From Zobellia galactanivorans (lineage in GTDB: Bacteria; Bacteroidota; Bacteroidia; Flavobacteriales; Flavobacteriaceae), in NCBI RefSeq assembly GCF_000973105.1, contig NC_015844.1:2538501-2602500 (forward strand): a stretch of 64,000 nt of DNA, read 5' to 3'. The translations under genes were made by a program, and so were the position numbers. This document shows, one piece after another, positions 34,838 to 45,013 of this stretch (the first letter of the stretch is position 1; each line of letters starts with the position of its first letter). The notes under the pieces were generated by a model that saw only the letters and a program-made list of their open reading frames with translations, did not search any database and was not told the origin of the DNA.

Positions 34838-36313
34838 TTAGAGGTTAACTCCGGTGCCTTGTAAAGAATTGTCGTGGTCCCATGTAATGAGCCAAGGGTC
34901 TTTGGTCTCTTTTTGAAAAGCTTTCATTTTGACTTTTAAGGCCTCTAGAACGTCTTTGTAATTTGTGTCATCCGCCAAATTATGGCTTTCACTGGGGTCT
35001 TTTGACAGGTCGAACAATTCAAATTCAGGTCTGAAGAGGTAGTCTTTGACCTTGCGTTTTCCAAAGTATTCTTTTTCGCTTCGGTATACTTCCTGCCAAG
35101 TAGATGCGGCCCAAAGATCCGATGCGAAGGGATATTCTTGACGCCATGCGATATTGCGGATAAGTTTGAAGTTTTTATCCCTGACTACCCGCATGGGGTA
35201 GTACATGGTAATCTCGTGGAAGGTATGGGAGGCATAGATTTCATCCCATCCCTTTGGGTTTTCCTCGGCGAGTATTTTTTTGAACGATTTACCATGAAAG
35301 GCGTTGGAGTCATAGCTGACGTTCGCCATATCTAAGATGGTGGGAGTAAGGTCGGTCCACGATATAAGGGCGTTGTTGACAGAACCACCCTTCAGGCCGG
35401 CCAGAGGGCCTTTTATAATGCAGGGCAATTTAATGCCCGGCTCATAAACGGTAGTCTTGGCACCGGGAAAGGCCATGCCGTTATCTGAAATATAGATGAC
35501 TACGGTGTTCTTGTCCTTGCCCGTATCTTTTAGCATTTTCATGAGCTTTCCAAAACCTTGGTCTATTCTTGAAACGCTTTGGTAGTATTGTGCTATTTCT
35601 TCTCGGGTTTCCTTGCTGTCGGGAAGGAAATCGGGTACGACCACATCTTTGGGGTCATAGGTAACGGTCTCTACGCCCTCGTATCCTTCTTTCTTATTGC
35701 CGAAACTGTTGGGAAGGTACCAAGGGTCCGATTGAAAGGGGGCGCCACGGTGGGGGTCGTCTGTACAGAAATAGAGAAAGAAAGGTTTTTCGGAATTAAG
35801 GACGTCCTTGCACTTCTCGGCCATTTCTACGGTATTCCGTGGGTCGGCCTCCAATACTTTTTGAAAGTGGTAAACCGATTCGGGGGCAACGTGGTATTTT
35901 CCTATTCGAGCCGTTTCGTAACCTGCTTTTTCCAGTAGGACGGGCAGGGATTTAACATTATCATAGCTGCTAAAGTGATGATAGTCGTGTACATGTCCGT
36001 ACGAACCGGTAGCGTGCCCATATAGACCGGTGAGTATAACCGATCGGCTGGCGGCACAGCTTGCACTGGTGCAATAGGCATTGTTGAAACGTACACCTTC
36101 GGCGGCCAGTTGATCTAGGTTGGGGGTTTTGATCACTTTGTTTCCATAGGCGCCGATAGCATCTGTGCCATGGTCGTCGGAAACAAAGAGAATGATGTTG
36201 GGCGATGTGTTTTTCGCGTCTTTTTTAGCAAGGTCTTTTGTTTTGTCTTTGGTGGTACAGCCAACAAATAGTAAAAGAAAGATAAGGACTGGGGTAAAAA
36301 GTTTTGAGGTCAT
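34838..36313 (-). CDS. Sulfatase S1 family with CAASR formylglycine site
   Basis: Starting at ATG 36313 gives 491 residues with a lipoprotein signal (LIFLLLFVGC, C19); the open frame extends 8 codons further upstream. D46-D47 lie in VSDDHGTDA. The formylglycine signature is C86-A-A-S-R90 with Ala in place of the common Pro (a variant tolerated by maturases). GKYH stands where GKWH is usual; DDPHRG and SDNGMAFP are present. The overall pattern resembles heparan N-sulfatase/S1_8-like enzymes. It is the first gene of a unit with two GH110 genes and three more sulfatases, downstream of a terminator. Confidence 0.9.
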   Translation of the reverse strand: MTSKLFTPVLIFLLLFVGCTTKDKTKDLAKKDAKNTSPNIILFVSDDHGTDAIGAYGNKVIKTPNLDQLAAEGVRFNNAYCTSASCAASRSVILTGLYGHATGSYGHVHDYHHFSSYDNVKSLPVLLEKAGYETARIGKYHVAPESVYHFQKVLEADPRNTVEMAEKCKDVLNSEKPFFLYFCTDDPHRGAPFQSDPWYLPNSFGNKKEGYEGVETVTYDPKDVVVPDFLPDSKETREEIAQYYQSVSRIDQGFGKLMKMLKDTGKDKNTVVIYISDNGMAFPGAKTTVYEPGIKLPCIIKGPLAGLKGGSVNNALISWTDLTPTILDMANVSYDSNAFHGKSFKKILAEENPKGWDEIYASHTFHEITMYYPMRVVRDKNFKLIRNIAWRQEYPFASDLWAASTWQEVYRSEKEYFGKRKVKDYLFRPEFELFDLSKDPSESHNLADDTNYKDVLEALKVKMKAFQKETKDPWLITWDHDNSLQGTGVNL

Positions 36314-36432
36314 GGTATGTCTTTGATTTTGAAACATAAGGCATTGCCGTACAAAGTAGATATATATTCTTGATTTCTATGTATGCAAGGGTTTATGAAA
36401 TGTATTTGGGAGTACAAATGTGGTTATAGAGA

Positions 36433-36464
36433 AAAAGTCATTCCCGATGAAAGGAATGACTTTT
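36433..36464 (-). terminator. Terminator after SusC1-SusD1
   Basis: AAAAGTCATTCC (36433-36444) and GGAATGACTTTT (36453-36464) form a perfect 12-bp stem with an 8-nt loop. On the minus strand it is followed by TTTTTCTC. It lies 27 nt after the susD stop and separates the transporter unit from the sulfatase/GH110 unit. Confidence 0.88.
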
Positions 36465-36491
36465 AGACTAAATAGGGTGAAGGCTAAGGCC

Positions 36492-38030
36492 TTAGTTTAG
36501 GTTAGGGTTTAGTGTAGTTTCGGTAGCGGGAATAGGGGTAAACCATAGGTTTTTGTCGGCGGGATCTCCGATTAAGGGAACCTCCCTTGCATCACGCGTG
36601 GCATTCGCTTCCGCAACTTTTTCTAAACGGACCAAGTCTAACCAGCGGTTGCCGCTAATTTCCCCTAAGAATTCATAGGCCCTTTCGTTAACGATCGCAT
36701 CGATCATCAACTGGGGAGTTGAAAGTTCGGCAAGTGTATAGTCGATGGCCGGGTCGGGAGTCATCCAAAATCCGGGTTCCAAGGCGGCTACTTCGGCTTG
36801 TTTGGTCGCTCCTTTGGCATAGGCCCTTCTTTTGACCCTGTTCAATTCTTCCAAGGCGGTAGCTAGGTCTCCTGTATTTGCAGCGGCTTCGGCATGCATT
36901 AGTAAAACTTCCGCATAACGCATGGCAATACGGTCGTTGGAGGTTTCCCATGTATGTTCAACGACCAGGTCAAGGGGATCGGTTGAATTGGGGGCCGGTG
37001 TACCCCAGGTATACTTGGTGACTATAGGGTTTTTGAATTCTTCAAAGAACTGATTTCCCTCTGTAGCGGTACAAAACTCTTTTCGGTAGCCTTCAGGGAA
37101 ATTGTTAAAATAGGTCCACTCCATGTACAAGTCCATCCAGTTGGCCCATCTGTAACCATATACCCTGTTTTGGGTAATTATTGGCCAAGATTCCTTAGAC
37201 ATAATATGGGCAAAAATGACTTCCTTGTTGATCTGATGGGGATCTTGAAAGTTATAGGCAAAATCATCGGTTAGGGAATAAACGCCGTCAGCAATAATTT
37301 CACCCGTCAGTTGTTTTACTTGCTCCCATTTATCCGCTTCATTGTAGGGATAGCCGGTCAACTGCATATATGTTTTCGCCAAGAAGGCCTTGGCCGCAGT
37401 TTTTGAAACCCTACCGTTCGATATCGTGGGATTGGAATCTCTCTCGTTAACGGCCCATTTAATGGCGAACTCAAAATCTTTGATGGCTTGGGCCATAACC
37501 TCTCTCATAGGGGTTAATGGAATTTCCAGGTCTGGAACGGGATCCAAAGGCATAGGCACATCGCCAAAACTTGTTGCAAGTCTGAAATAGCATAGGCCTC
37601 TAATAAAATAGGCGTTGGCATGGGCCGCGTTTATTACGGATTCCTCTACACCTTCTGGGTGGGCATCGGCGATATAGCTATTGCAGGCCAGAATGGTTTG
37701 ATAGTTCCCATTGTAATCATTGGTAGCCCACGAGTTACCTGCAGTCCTTGCAAATTGGTCCGATTCAAGAACGAGCCATTTGTTGCTGCCCAATCTTGAG
37801 GTTAGGTCATCCGCACCCGTGAAATGTGCATAATTATCTAAGCCCCAAGTATTTCTACGTAGGGTGCCGTAGATGCCTATTATACCGGCATCTAATGTGT
37901 TTTCGTCCGAATAGAACGTCGATGAGGCAACTACCCCGTCCGATCCTTCGTCTAACTTTTCACAACTTCCAAATCCTAGAAGGATAATGAAGGCAAAGAG
38001 TACTGTATATGTATTATAAATTCGTTTCAT
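36492..38030 (-). CDS. SusD/RagB-type glycan-binding lipoprotein (pair 1)
   Basis: The 512-residue lipoprotein (lipobox LLGFGSC, C23) has SusD features: N-terminal TLDAGIIGIYGTLRR, a TPR-like helical core (AHANAYFIRGLCYFRLATSFGDVP), and the C-terminal RMRYAEVLLMHAEAA-like helix (here IAMRYAEVLLMHAEAAANTG) and RAYEFLGEISGNRWLDLVRL. SusD proteins cap the SusC transporter at the cell surface and deliver oligosaccharides. It lies 16 nt after its susC partner and is followed by a terminator. Confidence 0.95.
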   Translation of the reverse strand: MKRIYNTYTVLFAFIILLGFGSCEKLDEGSDGVVASSTFYSDENTLDAGIIGIYGTLRRNTWGLDNYAHFTGADDLTSRLGSNKWLVLESDQFARTAGNSWATNDYNGNYQTILACNSYIADAHPEGVEESVINAAHANAYFIRGLCYFRLATSFGDVPMPLDPVPDLEIPLTPMREVMAQAIKDFEFAIKWAVNERDSNPTISNGRVSKTAAKAFLAKTYMQLTGYPYNEADKWEQVKQLTGEIIADGVYSLTDDFAYNFQDPHQINKEVIFAHIMSKESWPIITQNRVYGYRWANWMDLYMEWTYFNNFPEGYRKEFCTATEGNQFFEEFKNPIVTKYTWGTPAPNSTDPLDLVVEHTWETSNDRIAMRYAEVLLMHAEAAANTGDLATALEELNRVKRRAYAKGATKQAEVAALEPGFWMTPDPAIDYTLAELSTPQLMIDAIVNERAYEFLGEISGNRWLDLVRLEKVAEANATRDAREVPLIGDPADKNLWFTPIPATETTLNPNLN

Positions 38031-38046
38031 TTTCTTTGTTTTTTGA

Positions 38047-41000
38047 TTAAAAACTTACTTTGAGTCCGAGGGAAATAGTTCTTGTTAATGGGTATGAAAA
38101 GGCATCGACACCTGATTGGGAGTCACTGGATAGTGCCGTACTCGAACCTTCAGGGTCTAGACCAGAATAATTGGTGATAGTCAGTATATTGTCTGAACTA
38201 ACGTATAGCCTGATACTACTGAGCCCTAGGGCGTCGGTTGTATTATCGGGTATGTTGTACCCAAGGGTCATGTTACTGATCTTGAAGAAGGAGCCTTTTT
38301 CGATATACTGGCTTACGACATAGGTAAGGGAGTAGTCCGTTCCATAAGGCATCACCTGTTGGGTAGATGAGGTGTTGGTAGGTGACCACCTATTTCTGTA
38401 ATCCGTTGAAAGAATACCATAGTTCAACCTGTTGTCCGTCCAATTATAGATATCATTACCTACGGTTCCAATACATTGTATGGAAAGGTCGAGGCCTTTG
38501 TAGGCGATGCTTGTACCAAGTCCATACGTAAAATCGGGAGAAGCGTTACCGATAATTTGTCGGTCTTCCGCCGATATGGCTCCATCGTTGTCTATGTCCT
38601 CATAGCGCACTTCACCTGGTCTGGAGCTATACGAATCGGCTTCTACAGCCTCATCTTCTTGCCAAATACCTATGGCCTTCAATCCGTAGAACGAGCCCAT
38701 AGATTCACCTTTTCTTACAATGAATTTATTATTGCCCCCAACTAAGCTCCATATGCCTATGGGCTCTTCATTGGCGATAAAAATTTCTTCTACGGATTCA
38801 CCTCCCGATTGGCCTAGGTTTTGAACGATATTTTTGTTTTTTGAGAAATTGGCGTACGCACTCCATTGAAAATCATCTTTGCTCACGATATTCCAATTAA
38901 GGCCCACTTCAATACCATTGTTGTCTATATCGGCAAAATTGTCGGTAATGGAGGATTGACCGGTATATCGGGGTATGGATTTAGCGATGATTACATCAGT
39001 TGCCTTTTTTGAATAGACATCTATGGTACCGGTTAACCTATTGTCTAGAATACCGAAATCGATACCGGCGTTATAGGAGGTGGTGGTTTCCCATTTTAAA
39101 TCTTTATCGGTAATAGAGCCGGGCACGACCCCTTGAACGGATTCCCCATTGTCTAATTGGTACCAACCATAATTACGTCCGTCTCCACTATCGGAAGCTG
39201 CAAATGTTTGTTGAATGGTTCCATAACCGACCGCTTGGTTCCCCACGGAACCGAAACCTAACCTAAATTTCAGGTTGCTTACGAAGTCGGAGGTTTTAAG
39301 GAAATTTTCTTCGGAAGCCCTCCATGCAAAAGCAGCTGAGGGAAAATAACCCCATCTGTTGTCGGCGTTAAATCGAGACGATCCATCTGCACGCATAGAA
39401 GCTGTGAGTAGGTAACGGTCCTTAAAACTATAATTAAGACGTCCCATATACGAACGGAGTTTTCCTGTACCATAGCCTGAATTAAGTGACGAGGGAGAGC
39501 CATTGGCCAAAAGGTGCCATTCGTTGGCTAAGGTGGAAAGATTGCCGACGGTGGCCGTATTGTTTCGGTTTATCGATTTTGAAAACTCATATACGCCCGA
39601 TATTTTCAGGTTGTGATCGCCAAAGTTGTTTTCATAGGTAAGAATACTGTTGGCCAACCAGCTATTGTTTCTGCCGTAGGCTTGTTGTGCGGTAATGTTG
39701 TCTCTACTTATGTTGATAAAGTCCGGTAGGGTTCGCTGACCGTGATAATTCATTGAGAGGCTTCCGGCGGCACTTAGCGATAAGGTCAAATGGTTGGCCA
39801 CATCAATGTTAAGGTCAATGTTGGAAGTGATCTTATCATTGAGGGTTTCTTGGTTTTGCCTAACCTGCATTTCGGGGTTTATGAGTCTTCCCACAAGAAA
39901 AGCCCCATTATATCCATTATAGGTGGTTCCATCTATAAATTCACCGTTGGCGTCACGCGACTCCCACATTTGGGGGAATATCACGGCATTACCGATTGGG
40001 TTTGCCGTACCGCCCGTACCCCTTCCATTGGCTTGGGATTCGATATGGGTTCCATAGGTGTTAAATTTAAATTGGATACGTTCTCCAATATTTCCTGATA
40101 TATTGGAACGGATGGAAGTTCTTCTATAAAATGAATTTTTTATAACGCCTTCATCGTTTAAATGGTTGGCGGAGAAAAAGTATTTTAAATTTTCAGAGCC
40201 GCCCGTAAGATTCAAGGAATAGTTTTGTTTATATCCTTGGCGTGTGATAAGGTCGACCCAGTCGGTTCCGCCTTTAGACCTAAAACCGGCAATGTCCTCA
40301 GCTGAAAAGTAAGGGGATTTGTTGAGCGAAGCTTGTTGCTCGTTCATAAGTTCGGCCATTTCGTCGATGGGTAAGATCTCGTATTTATTGACCATGGAAC
40401 TCATGGAGATATTGGAATCGAAAGTAACCTTTAAGGGCCCTTCCTTCGGGGCGACGGTTGTTATCAAGACCACGCCATTGGCACCTCTTGATCCGTACAC
40501 GGCTGTTGCGGATGCATCTTTTAGAAAGTTTATCGTGGCGATGTCGTTAGGGTTGATGGTTGAAATATCGGCCCCTATAAAGCCATCGATTACATATAAA
40601 GGTTCGTTGCCATAGTTTATGGAACTTCCCCCTCTGATACGTATTTTCATTTTTTGACCTGGTGCTCCCGTGGTTTGTTGAATATTTACCCCACTGATCT
40701 TTCCCTGTAGACCTGCCCCGATTTTGGTAATGGGCGCCTTGAGTAGGTCTTTGGCGGAAATAGAGCCTACCGATCCGGTAAGGTCGCTTTTCTTTTGTGT
40801 ACCATAACCTACTACCACGACCTCATCTAGCCCTGCAGCGTTTTCTTGCATCACTATTTTTAGGGTTTTTTGGCCTTGTGTGGCGATTTGTTGTGTTGAG
40901 AACCCTATATATGATACCGTTAATACGGCATTGGGGCTTTTAACGGTTATGGAAAAATTTCCGTCAAAATCGGCAGTGACACCGTTTGAGGTTCCTTGTT

Positions 41001-41166
41001 CCAAGATGTTGGCCCCAGGTAAGGGTAAACCGGTTTGGTCTACCACCGTACCACTAACGGTAGTGTCTTGGGCATAAATAGTTGATGTTATAAGAAATAA
41101 CATCAAGAATGATACGCTTATCCTAAGCGTATGTTTCCAATTAATAAATAGTTGATCTCGCTTCAT
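38047..41166 (-). CDS. SusC/RagA-type TonB-dependent transporter (pair 1)
   Basis: The 1039-residue outer-membrane transporter has a signal peptide ending near residue 32 (ITSTIYAQ) and a CarboxypepD_reg-like domain (about 35-115; GTVVDQTGLPLPGANILEQG). The plug domain has the SusC signature VVVGYGTQKKSDLTGSVGSI and SINYGNEPLYVIDGF, and the 22-strand barrel ends in the aromatic-rich LGLKVSF. It imports oligosaccharides with energy from TonB-ExbBD. It begins a two-gene unit with susD and has its own 588-nt upstream region. No anti-sigma-interacting N-terminal extension is seen. Confidence 0.95.
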   Translation of the reverse strand: MKRDQLFINWKHTLRISVSFLMLFLITSTIYAQDTTVSGTVVDQTGLPLPGANILEQGTSNGVTADFDGNFSITVKSPNAVLTVSYIGFSTQQIATQGQKTLKIVMQENAAGLDEVVVVGYGTQKKSDLTGSVGSISAKDLLKAPITKIGAGLQGKISGVNIQQTTGAPGQKMKIRIRGGSSINYGNEPLYVIDGFIGADISTINPNDIATINFLKDASATAVYGSRGANGVVLITTVAPKEGPLKVTFDSNISMSSMVNKYEILPIDEMAELMNEQQASLNKSPYFSAEDIAGFRSKGGTDWVDLITRQGYKQNYSLNLTGGSENLKYFFSANHLNDEGVIKNSFYRRTSIRSNISGNIGERIQFKFNTYGTHIESQANGRGTGGTANPIGNAVIFPQMWESRDANGEFIDGTTYNGYNGAFLVGRLINPEMQVRQNQETLNDKITSNIDLNIDVANHLTLSLSAAGSLSMNYHGQRTLPDFINISRDNITAQQAYGRNNSWLANSILTYENNFGDHNLKISGVYEFSKSINRNNTATVGNLSTLANEWHLLANGSPSSLNSGYGTGKLRSYMGRLNYSFKDRYLLTASMRADGSSRFNADNRWGYFPSAAFAWRASEENFLKTSDFVSNLKFRLGFGSVGNQAVGYGTIQQTFAASDSGDGRNYGWYQLDNGESVQGVVPGSITDKDLKWETTTSYNAGIDFGILDNRLTGTIDVYSKKATDVIIAKSIPRYTGQSSITDNFADIDNNGIEVGLNWNIVSKDDFQWSAYANFSKNKNIVQNLGQSGGESVEEIFIANEEPIGIWSLVGGNNKFIVRKGESMGSFYGLKAIGIWQEDEAVEADSYSSRPGEVRYEDIDNDGAISAEDRQIIGNASPDFTYGLGTSIAYKGLDLSIQCIGTVGNDIYNWTDNRLNYGILSTDYRNRWSPTNTSSTQQVMPYGTDYSLTYVVSQYIEKGSFFKISNMTLGYNIPDNTTDALGLSSIRLYVSSDNILTITNYSGLDPEGSSTALSSDSQSGVDAFSYPLTRTISLGLKVSF

Positions 41167-41754
41167 AAGTGAACTTTTAAGTTGATTTTAAAATGTTAAA
41201 ATAAAGATGGATGGTTGGTTTGGTTTCAGTCTGTTTCAGAAATATCGTCTATTTTATCGACGTAAAATCTTTAGATTACGTGTTAATTATTTAATAAAAA
41301 AGTTAAATATATGTGAAACTTAGTGAAAATATTATAAAAAAAAGAGGTTTTGTCTTTTGAGTGTATTTTTTGTATCTGTCTGTAAATCAAATATTTCGGA
41401 GAGGGGGTGTTCCGTTTTTTTTGAGGGGGGAAATCGGTCGGTCGCGGATTCTGTATAGGGTCAAACACTTTAAAGTGTGTGTTTTATGCGTACAAAAGAA
41501 TAATGGGGTCGATTGCAATAATGAAGAAGAAAATGGAATAAAAACCAAAGTGTAATCGGAAGCGGTTAGGGGGTAAACGAAAAGGGGCTGCCACGGCAGC
41601 CCCTTTTTTTAACGGGAATATTTTGAAATCGACTTTCCCCATATTTTTTCAGGAATGGGTAATCATACGTTTCCATACAAAATGCATTTGAAATTACTTT
41701 GACCGATATCGTATTGCCTCGTTCAAAAGCAATTGAACCATTAGGAAGTTTTGT
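41167..41754 (-). promoter_or_regulatory. Upstream regulatory region of SusC1
   Basis: These 588 nt contain no credible gene. The right end holds the terminator of the preceding sulfatase (41580-41611). The half next to susC is very AT-rich and includes an imperfect inverted repeat around ACGTAAAATCTTTAGATTACGT (41260-41281), a possible operator. No exact TAnnTTTG element is seen on the minus strand. Confidence 0.45.
41580..41611. terminator. Terminator after the 41755-43269 sulfatase
   Basis: AAAAGGGGCTGC (41580-41591) pairs with GCAGCCCCTTTT (41596-41607) around CACG, one of the strongest hairpins in the window, with T-rich sequence on either exit. It isolates the single sulfatase gene from SusC1. 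Confidence 0.88.
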
Positions 41755-43269
41755 CTAGCGTTTTACCGAATACCCTTGGTCTCTATAGGTTTCTAAAATC
41801 GTGGCCATTTCCTGAATTACTTCGGGGTGCGCCTCAAAAATATTATTTCTTTGTTCGGCATCTTTGTCCATGTTGAACAGCAATGCAGGCGTGTCGAAAT
41901 CTGTATAAGCTCTTAATTTTTTAAAGGTTTCGGGCATTTTGGAATGCTCTCCCGAAGGTTTGTTGATATAAAGCCATTTCCCTTTTCGAAGTCCCCATAC
42001 ATGATCGAAGGTGTTGTGAACTGTAGCCTCGCGTAACGGGCTTTTGTATTTTTTTCCTTTGAGGAGGGGCAATAGGTTATAGCTGTCGGGAGCTGCATTT
42101 TCAGGAAGCTGGGCATCTGTGATTTCGGCCAGGGTCGCCATGATATCCACTTGTGATATTACCTCTTGTGAAACGGCTCCCGCCTTGATTTTACCGGGCC
42201 ATTTAATGATGAAGGGTACATGGTGGCCCCCCTCCCAAACATCGCGTTTTAGGCCTCTAAAATCACCCATGCTGAAATGGTCGTATTTTTCGGCACGTTC
42301 AAAAGCATATTTTTCCGGACCGTTATCCGCAGTGAAAATAACGATGGTGTTTTGGTCAAGACCTTTCTCCTTTAAGGCTTTCATAACCTGACCGGCAACC
42401 CAATCGGTTTGAAACATATAGTCGCCATAGGGGCCTGCTTTTGATTTGCCGATAAATTCTTCGTTCGGAATAATCGGGGCATGGGGGGGAGGAAGGGCCA
42501 AGTAAAGAAAGAACGGCTTGTCCGCCTCCTGCTGATTGATGTAGGCGACGGTTTTTTTGGTAAGTGTCGGAAGTACTTCGTATGGGTTCCAGCCTTTAAC
42601 CTTGGGGCCGGGCCTAAATTCCCATTCACCTTCGTTGACATCAAAGCCTACGTTATGTACATCCATTACTTCCCTAGGAAGTTCAACAAATTTGTCATTT
42701 TCAATCCATGCGTAAGGGGGGAAGTTGATGGTGCCATCACCAAAATAATAGTCAAAACCTTGGTCTAATGGGCCGCCCGTAAGTGGTTCGCTCCAATCGA
42801 TATCTTCGGGTTTGTAGAACTTTCGTTTTTTGTTCCATTGCACTACCTCGCCCGTAGGTTCGTTCTTGAATTTCCAGTTCCAACCCAAATGCCATTTTCC
42901 GATAGCGGCGGTTTTATAGCCATTGGTTTTTAAAATTTCGGGAAGGGTAACATCCGATTCGTTAAAGAAGGGAGGTCCAAAAGATTGCACGATACCATGT
43001 TGCCTTCTCCAGTGGTACGTGCCCGTGAGCAAGGCATATCTGCTGGGCGAGCAAATTCCGGAAGAACTATGGGCATCGGTAAAACGCATACCCTCGGAAG
43101 CCAGTTGGTTTAGGTTCGGGGTGGGTATTTTTGAATTGGGGTTTTGGCATTGCAAATCACCATAGCCCATATCATCGGCATAAATGATTACAATGTTGGG
43201 TTGTTGGGCTGCTATGGGAGTGTTTGTAAGCCCCCATAGGGCAAGTATCAATAGCGGCAATCTTTTCAT
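41755..43269 (-). CDS. Sulfatase S1 family (arylsulfatase A-like)
   Basis: I use ATG 43269 (504 residues, signal [20 protein letters not shown]); the open frame extends 23 codons upstream through non-coding-looking sequence. D32-D33 lie in YADDMGYGD, the formylglycine signature is C73-S-P-S-R77 (YALLTG), GKWHLGWN is intact and TADNGPEKY carries the late metal ligands. [13 protein letters not shown] provides another active-site His. It is flanked by terminator hairpins on both sides and so looks like an independently transcribed single-gene unit. Position specificity is unknown. Confidence 0.92.
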   Translation of the reverse strand: MKRLPLLILALWGLTNTPIAAQQPNIVIIYADDMGYGDLQCQNPNSKIPTPNLNQLASEGMRFTDAHSSSGICSPSRYALLTGTYHWRRQHGIVQSFGPPFFNESDVTLPEILKTNGYKTAAIGKWHLGWNWKFKNEPTGEVVQWNKKRKFYKPEDIDWSEPLTGGPLDQGFDYYFGDGTINFPPYAWIENDKFVELPREVMDVHNVGFDVNEGEWEFRPGPKVKGWNPYEVLPTLTKKTVAYINQQEADKPFFLYLALPPPHAPIIPNEEFIGKSKAGPYGDYMFQTDWVAGQVMKALKEKGLDQNTIVIFTADNGPEKYAFERAEKYDHFSMGDFRGLKRDVWEGGHHVPFIIKWPGKIKAGAVSQEVISQVDIMATLAEITDAQLPENAAPDSYNLLPLLKGKKYKSPLREATVHNTFDHVWGLRKGKWLYINKPSGEHSKMPETFKKLRAYTDFDTPALLFNMDKDAEQRNNIFEAHPEVIQEMATILETYRDQGYSVKR

Positions 43270-43322
43270 AGGGTCGGTCTTAATAATGATGTTTAAAGTA
43301 CTATAAATATTGGAAGTAGCAT

Positions 43323-43356
43323 AAAAGCCGGAGGGCAAATGGGTCTTCCGGCTTTT
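43323..43356 (-). terminator. Terminator-like hairpin ending the large upstream operon
   Basis: AAAAGCCGGA (43323-43332) pairs with TCCGGCTTTT (43347-43356) around a 14-nt loop. It lies 122 nt after the TIM-barrel gene stop and 54 nt before the next sulfatase ATG. On the minus strand only a short T-run follows, so it may be leaky. Confidence 0.7.
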
Positions 43357-43478
43357 TTTAAACTAACTCAACAATTAACACAAAAATAAAATTGTGAATG
43401 CTTTACTAAGTGCAACCTGTTTCTTGACAAAATTCACCCTACCCCATATACTGGAGGTAGGGGCAATGTTCTATAAGG

Positions 43479-44399
43479 TTAACGCGCAAAACTATCGACG
43501 GATTTGTAGGCGTCAATAACGGCTTGTTCTCCCTCTTTTCCGGGTCTTGAGTTTCCGTGTTCCATTCCTAAAATACCATTGTAGTTTTTTTCGTGAATGA
43601 ATTTCAAGATATTCCAGTAATTGATTTCTCCTGTCGTAGGTTCATTTCGGCCCGGGTTGTCGCCCATTTGTATATAGGCGATTTCGTCCCAACAGGCTTC
43701 CATATTCGGAAGGAGGTTCCCTTCCTGTATTTGCTGGTGATAGATGTCGAATAAAATTTTACACGAAGGGGAATCTACGGCCTTGCAGATGTCATAGGCC
43801 TGTGGCGAATCGGTCAGGAAGGCTCCTGGATGATTGAAAAAGTTAAGGGGCTCGAGCACCATGGTGAGACCGTGGGGTTCAAAAATTGCCGAGGCCTGTT
43901 TTAGGGTCTCTACTACATGGGCTTGCTGATAGCCTTTCTTTATTTTAGGGGCGAGGTTGCCGGGAACAACGGTCATCCATTTCGCATTGACCCGTTTGGC
44001 CACTTCCACCGATTCTTTACAGTGGGCTAAAAATGCCTTTCTTTTTTCCAGGTCACCGGAAGCTACATGGCCTTCCTTTAAAAAGACGGCTACAAAAACG
44101 CCCATCTCAATACCCCTTTTTTGCATGGTTTGCGCCATTTTTTCCTGTAAGGTGACATCGCGGGTGCGCATTTTATTGTCTTCAAAGGCGGTAAAACCTT
44201 GGTCGGCCATAAAATTCAATTGGTCTATGGGGTCTTTGCCCGCATGGTGTTCGAACATGCCCAAATGAGGGGCATATTTCAGCTTGAATTTATTGGAGGC
44301 TTTTGGATGTGTCGGGGTGGAGGCATAAGATAGTCCAGAACCCATGGTAATCGCCCCTGTGGACAATGCCGCTTTCTGTATAAAATTACGTCTCTTCAT
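43479..44399 (-). CDS. Tat-exported TIM-barrel sugar isomerase/epimerase/lyase-like protein (hydroxypyruvate isomerase-like)
   Basis: From ATG 44399 the 306-residue product starts with a twin-arginine signal (MKRRNFIQKAALSTGA). The barrel belongs to the AP-endonuclease-2-like group that includes hydroxypyruvate isomerase and D-tagatose 3-epimerase. The expected metal ligands are visible: Glu in MVLEPLN, Asp and His in LFDIYHQQ, Gln in IQMGDNPG and Glu in LGMEHGNS. It follows the GMC dehydrogenase and its small subunit after 50 nt. A GMC oxidase with a related TIM-barrel protein performs 3-oxidation and lysis in C-deglycosylation systems, so this may be the lyase or epimerase of an oxidised sugar. 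That role is inferred. Confidence 0.82.
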   Translation of the reverse strand: MKRRNFIQKAALSTGAITMGSGLSYASTPTHPKASNKFKLKYAPHLGMFEHHAGKDPIDQLNFMADQGFTAFEDNKMRTRDVTLQEKMAQTMQKRGIEMGVFVAVFLKEGHVASGDLEKRKAFLAHCKESVEVAKRVNAKWMTVVPGNLAPKIKKGYQQAHVVETLKQASAIFEPHGLTMVLEPLNFFNHPGAFLTDSPQAYDICKAVDSPSCKILFDIYHQQIQEGNLLPNMEACWDEIAYIQMGDNPGRNEPTTGEINYWNILKFIHEKNYNGILGMEHGNSRPGKEGEQAVIDAYKSVDSFAR

Positions 44400-44449
44400 T
44401 TTGGTGTGCTTGCTATGGTGCGGGTCGGTGGTATAAGGTGAATCTTGGT

Positions 44450-45013
44450 TTAAATAGACCAAGCTTTTCCTCCGGTCAACTCTTCTAGGTCGCCGCAGGC
44501 AATATATTGTCCGGGAATGGAATCATAGGCCAGTACTTCCTCGCCTACGTACTCCGTACATTTATAGCCCCAAATGGTCAGCTCCCTTATCTTTTTGGCA
44601 AAGGGTAGGCCCTTGGCTTTTTTGTCGGTAAGGGCCTTCTTCATTACGGGGGCCAGATCAATGGCGGTAAGGTCGCTTATCTTCTCTTTTTTGGAACTGT
44701 TTAAGGCGTTGATGGCCAATTGGTTCAAGGTGGTCTTAAACTGGTCTTGCTGCTTCGGGGGCATGACCTCCTTGGCGAAATGGTCTAAAAATACATGGAC
44801 GTTTACTTCCGAAGCCGAAAGGGTGTCCGTTTTGGGAAGTATACTATCGACCAAACCTATTAGCACAGTACCTTGGTCTTGGCTTAAGAATTTAGGGACC
44901 CAAATGGTTTCCTTTTTGTCATTACAACTTTGTAAAACGCTCATGAATGTCGGTGCGGCAATTACGTAGCCCATTGACATTCCTATCTGCATCAATGCTT
45001 TTCTTCTATCCAT
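44450..45013 (-). CDS. Gluconate 2-dehydrogenase subunit 3-like small subunit, Tat lipoprotein
   Basis: Starting at ATG 45013 (MDRRKALMQIGMSMGYVIAAPTF) gives 187 residues; the ATG overlaps the GMC gene stop by one base (TAATG). The N-terminus combines a twin-arginine motif with a lipobox-like VLQSC (C30). The rest matches gluconate 2-dehydrogenase subunit 3 (LIGLVDSILPKTDTLSASEV; ELTIWGYKCTEYVGEE). Such subunits carry the Tat signal for a leaderless GMC flavoprotein partner and help anchor it in the periplasm or outer face. The tight coupling with the GMC gene supports this. Confidence 0.85.
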   Translation of the reverse strand: MDRRKALMQIGMSMGYVIAAPTFMSVLQSCNDKKETIWVPKFLSQDQGTVLIGLVDSILPKTDTLSASEVNVHVFLDHFAKEVMPPKQQDQFKTTLNQLAINALNSSKKEKISDLTAIDLAPVMKKALTDKKAKGLPFAKKIRELTIWGYKCTEYVGEEVLAYDSIPGQYIACGDLEELTGGKAWSI

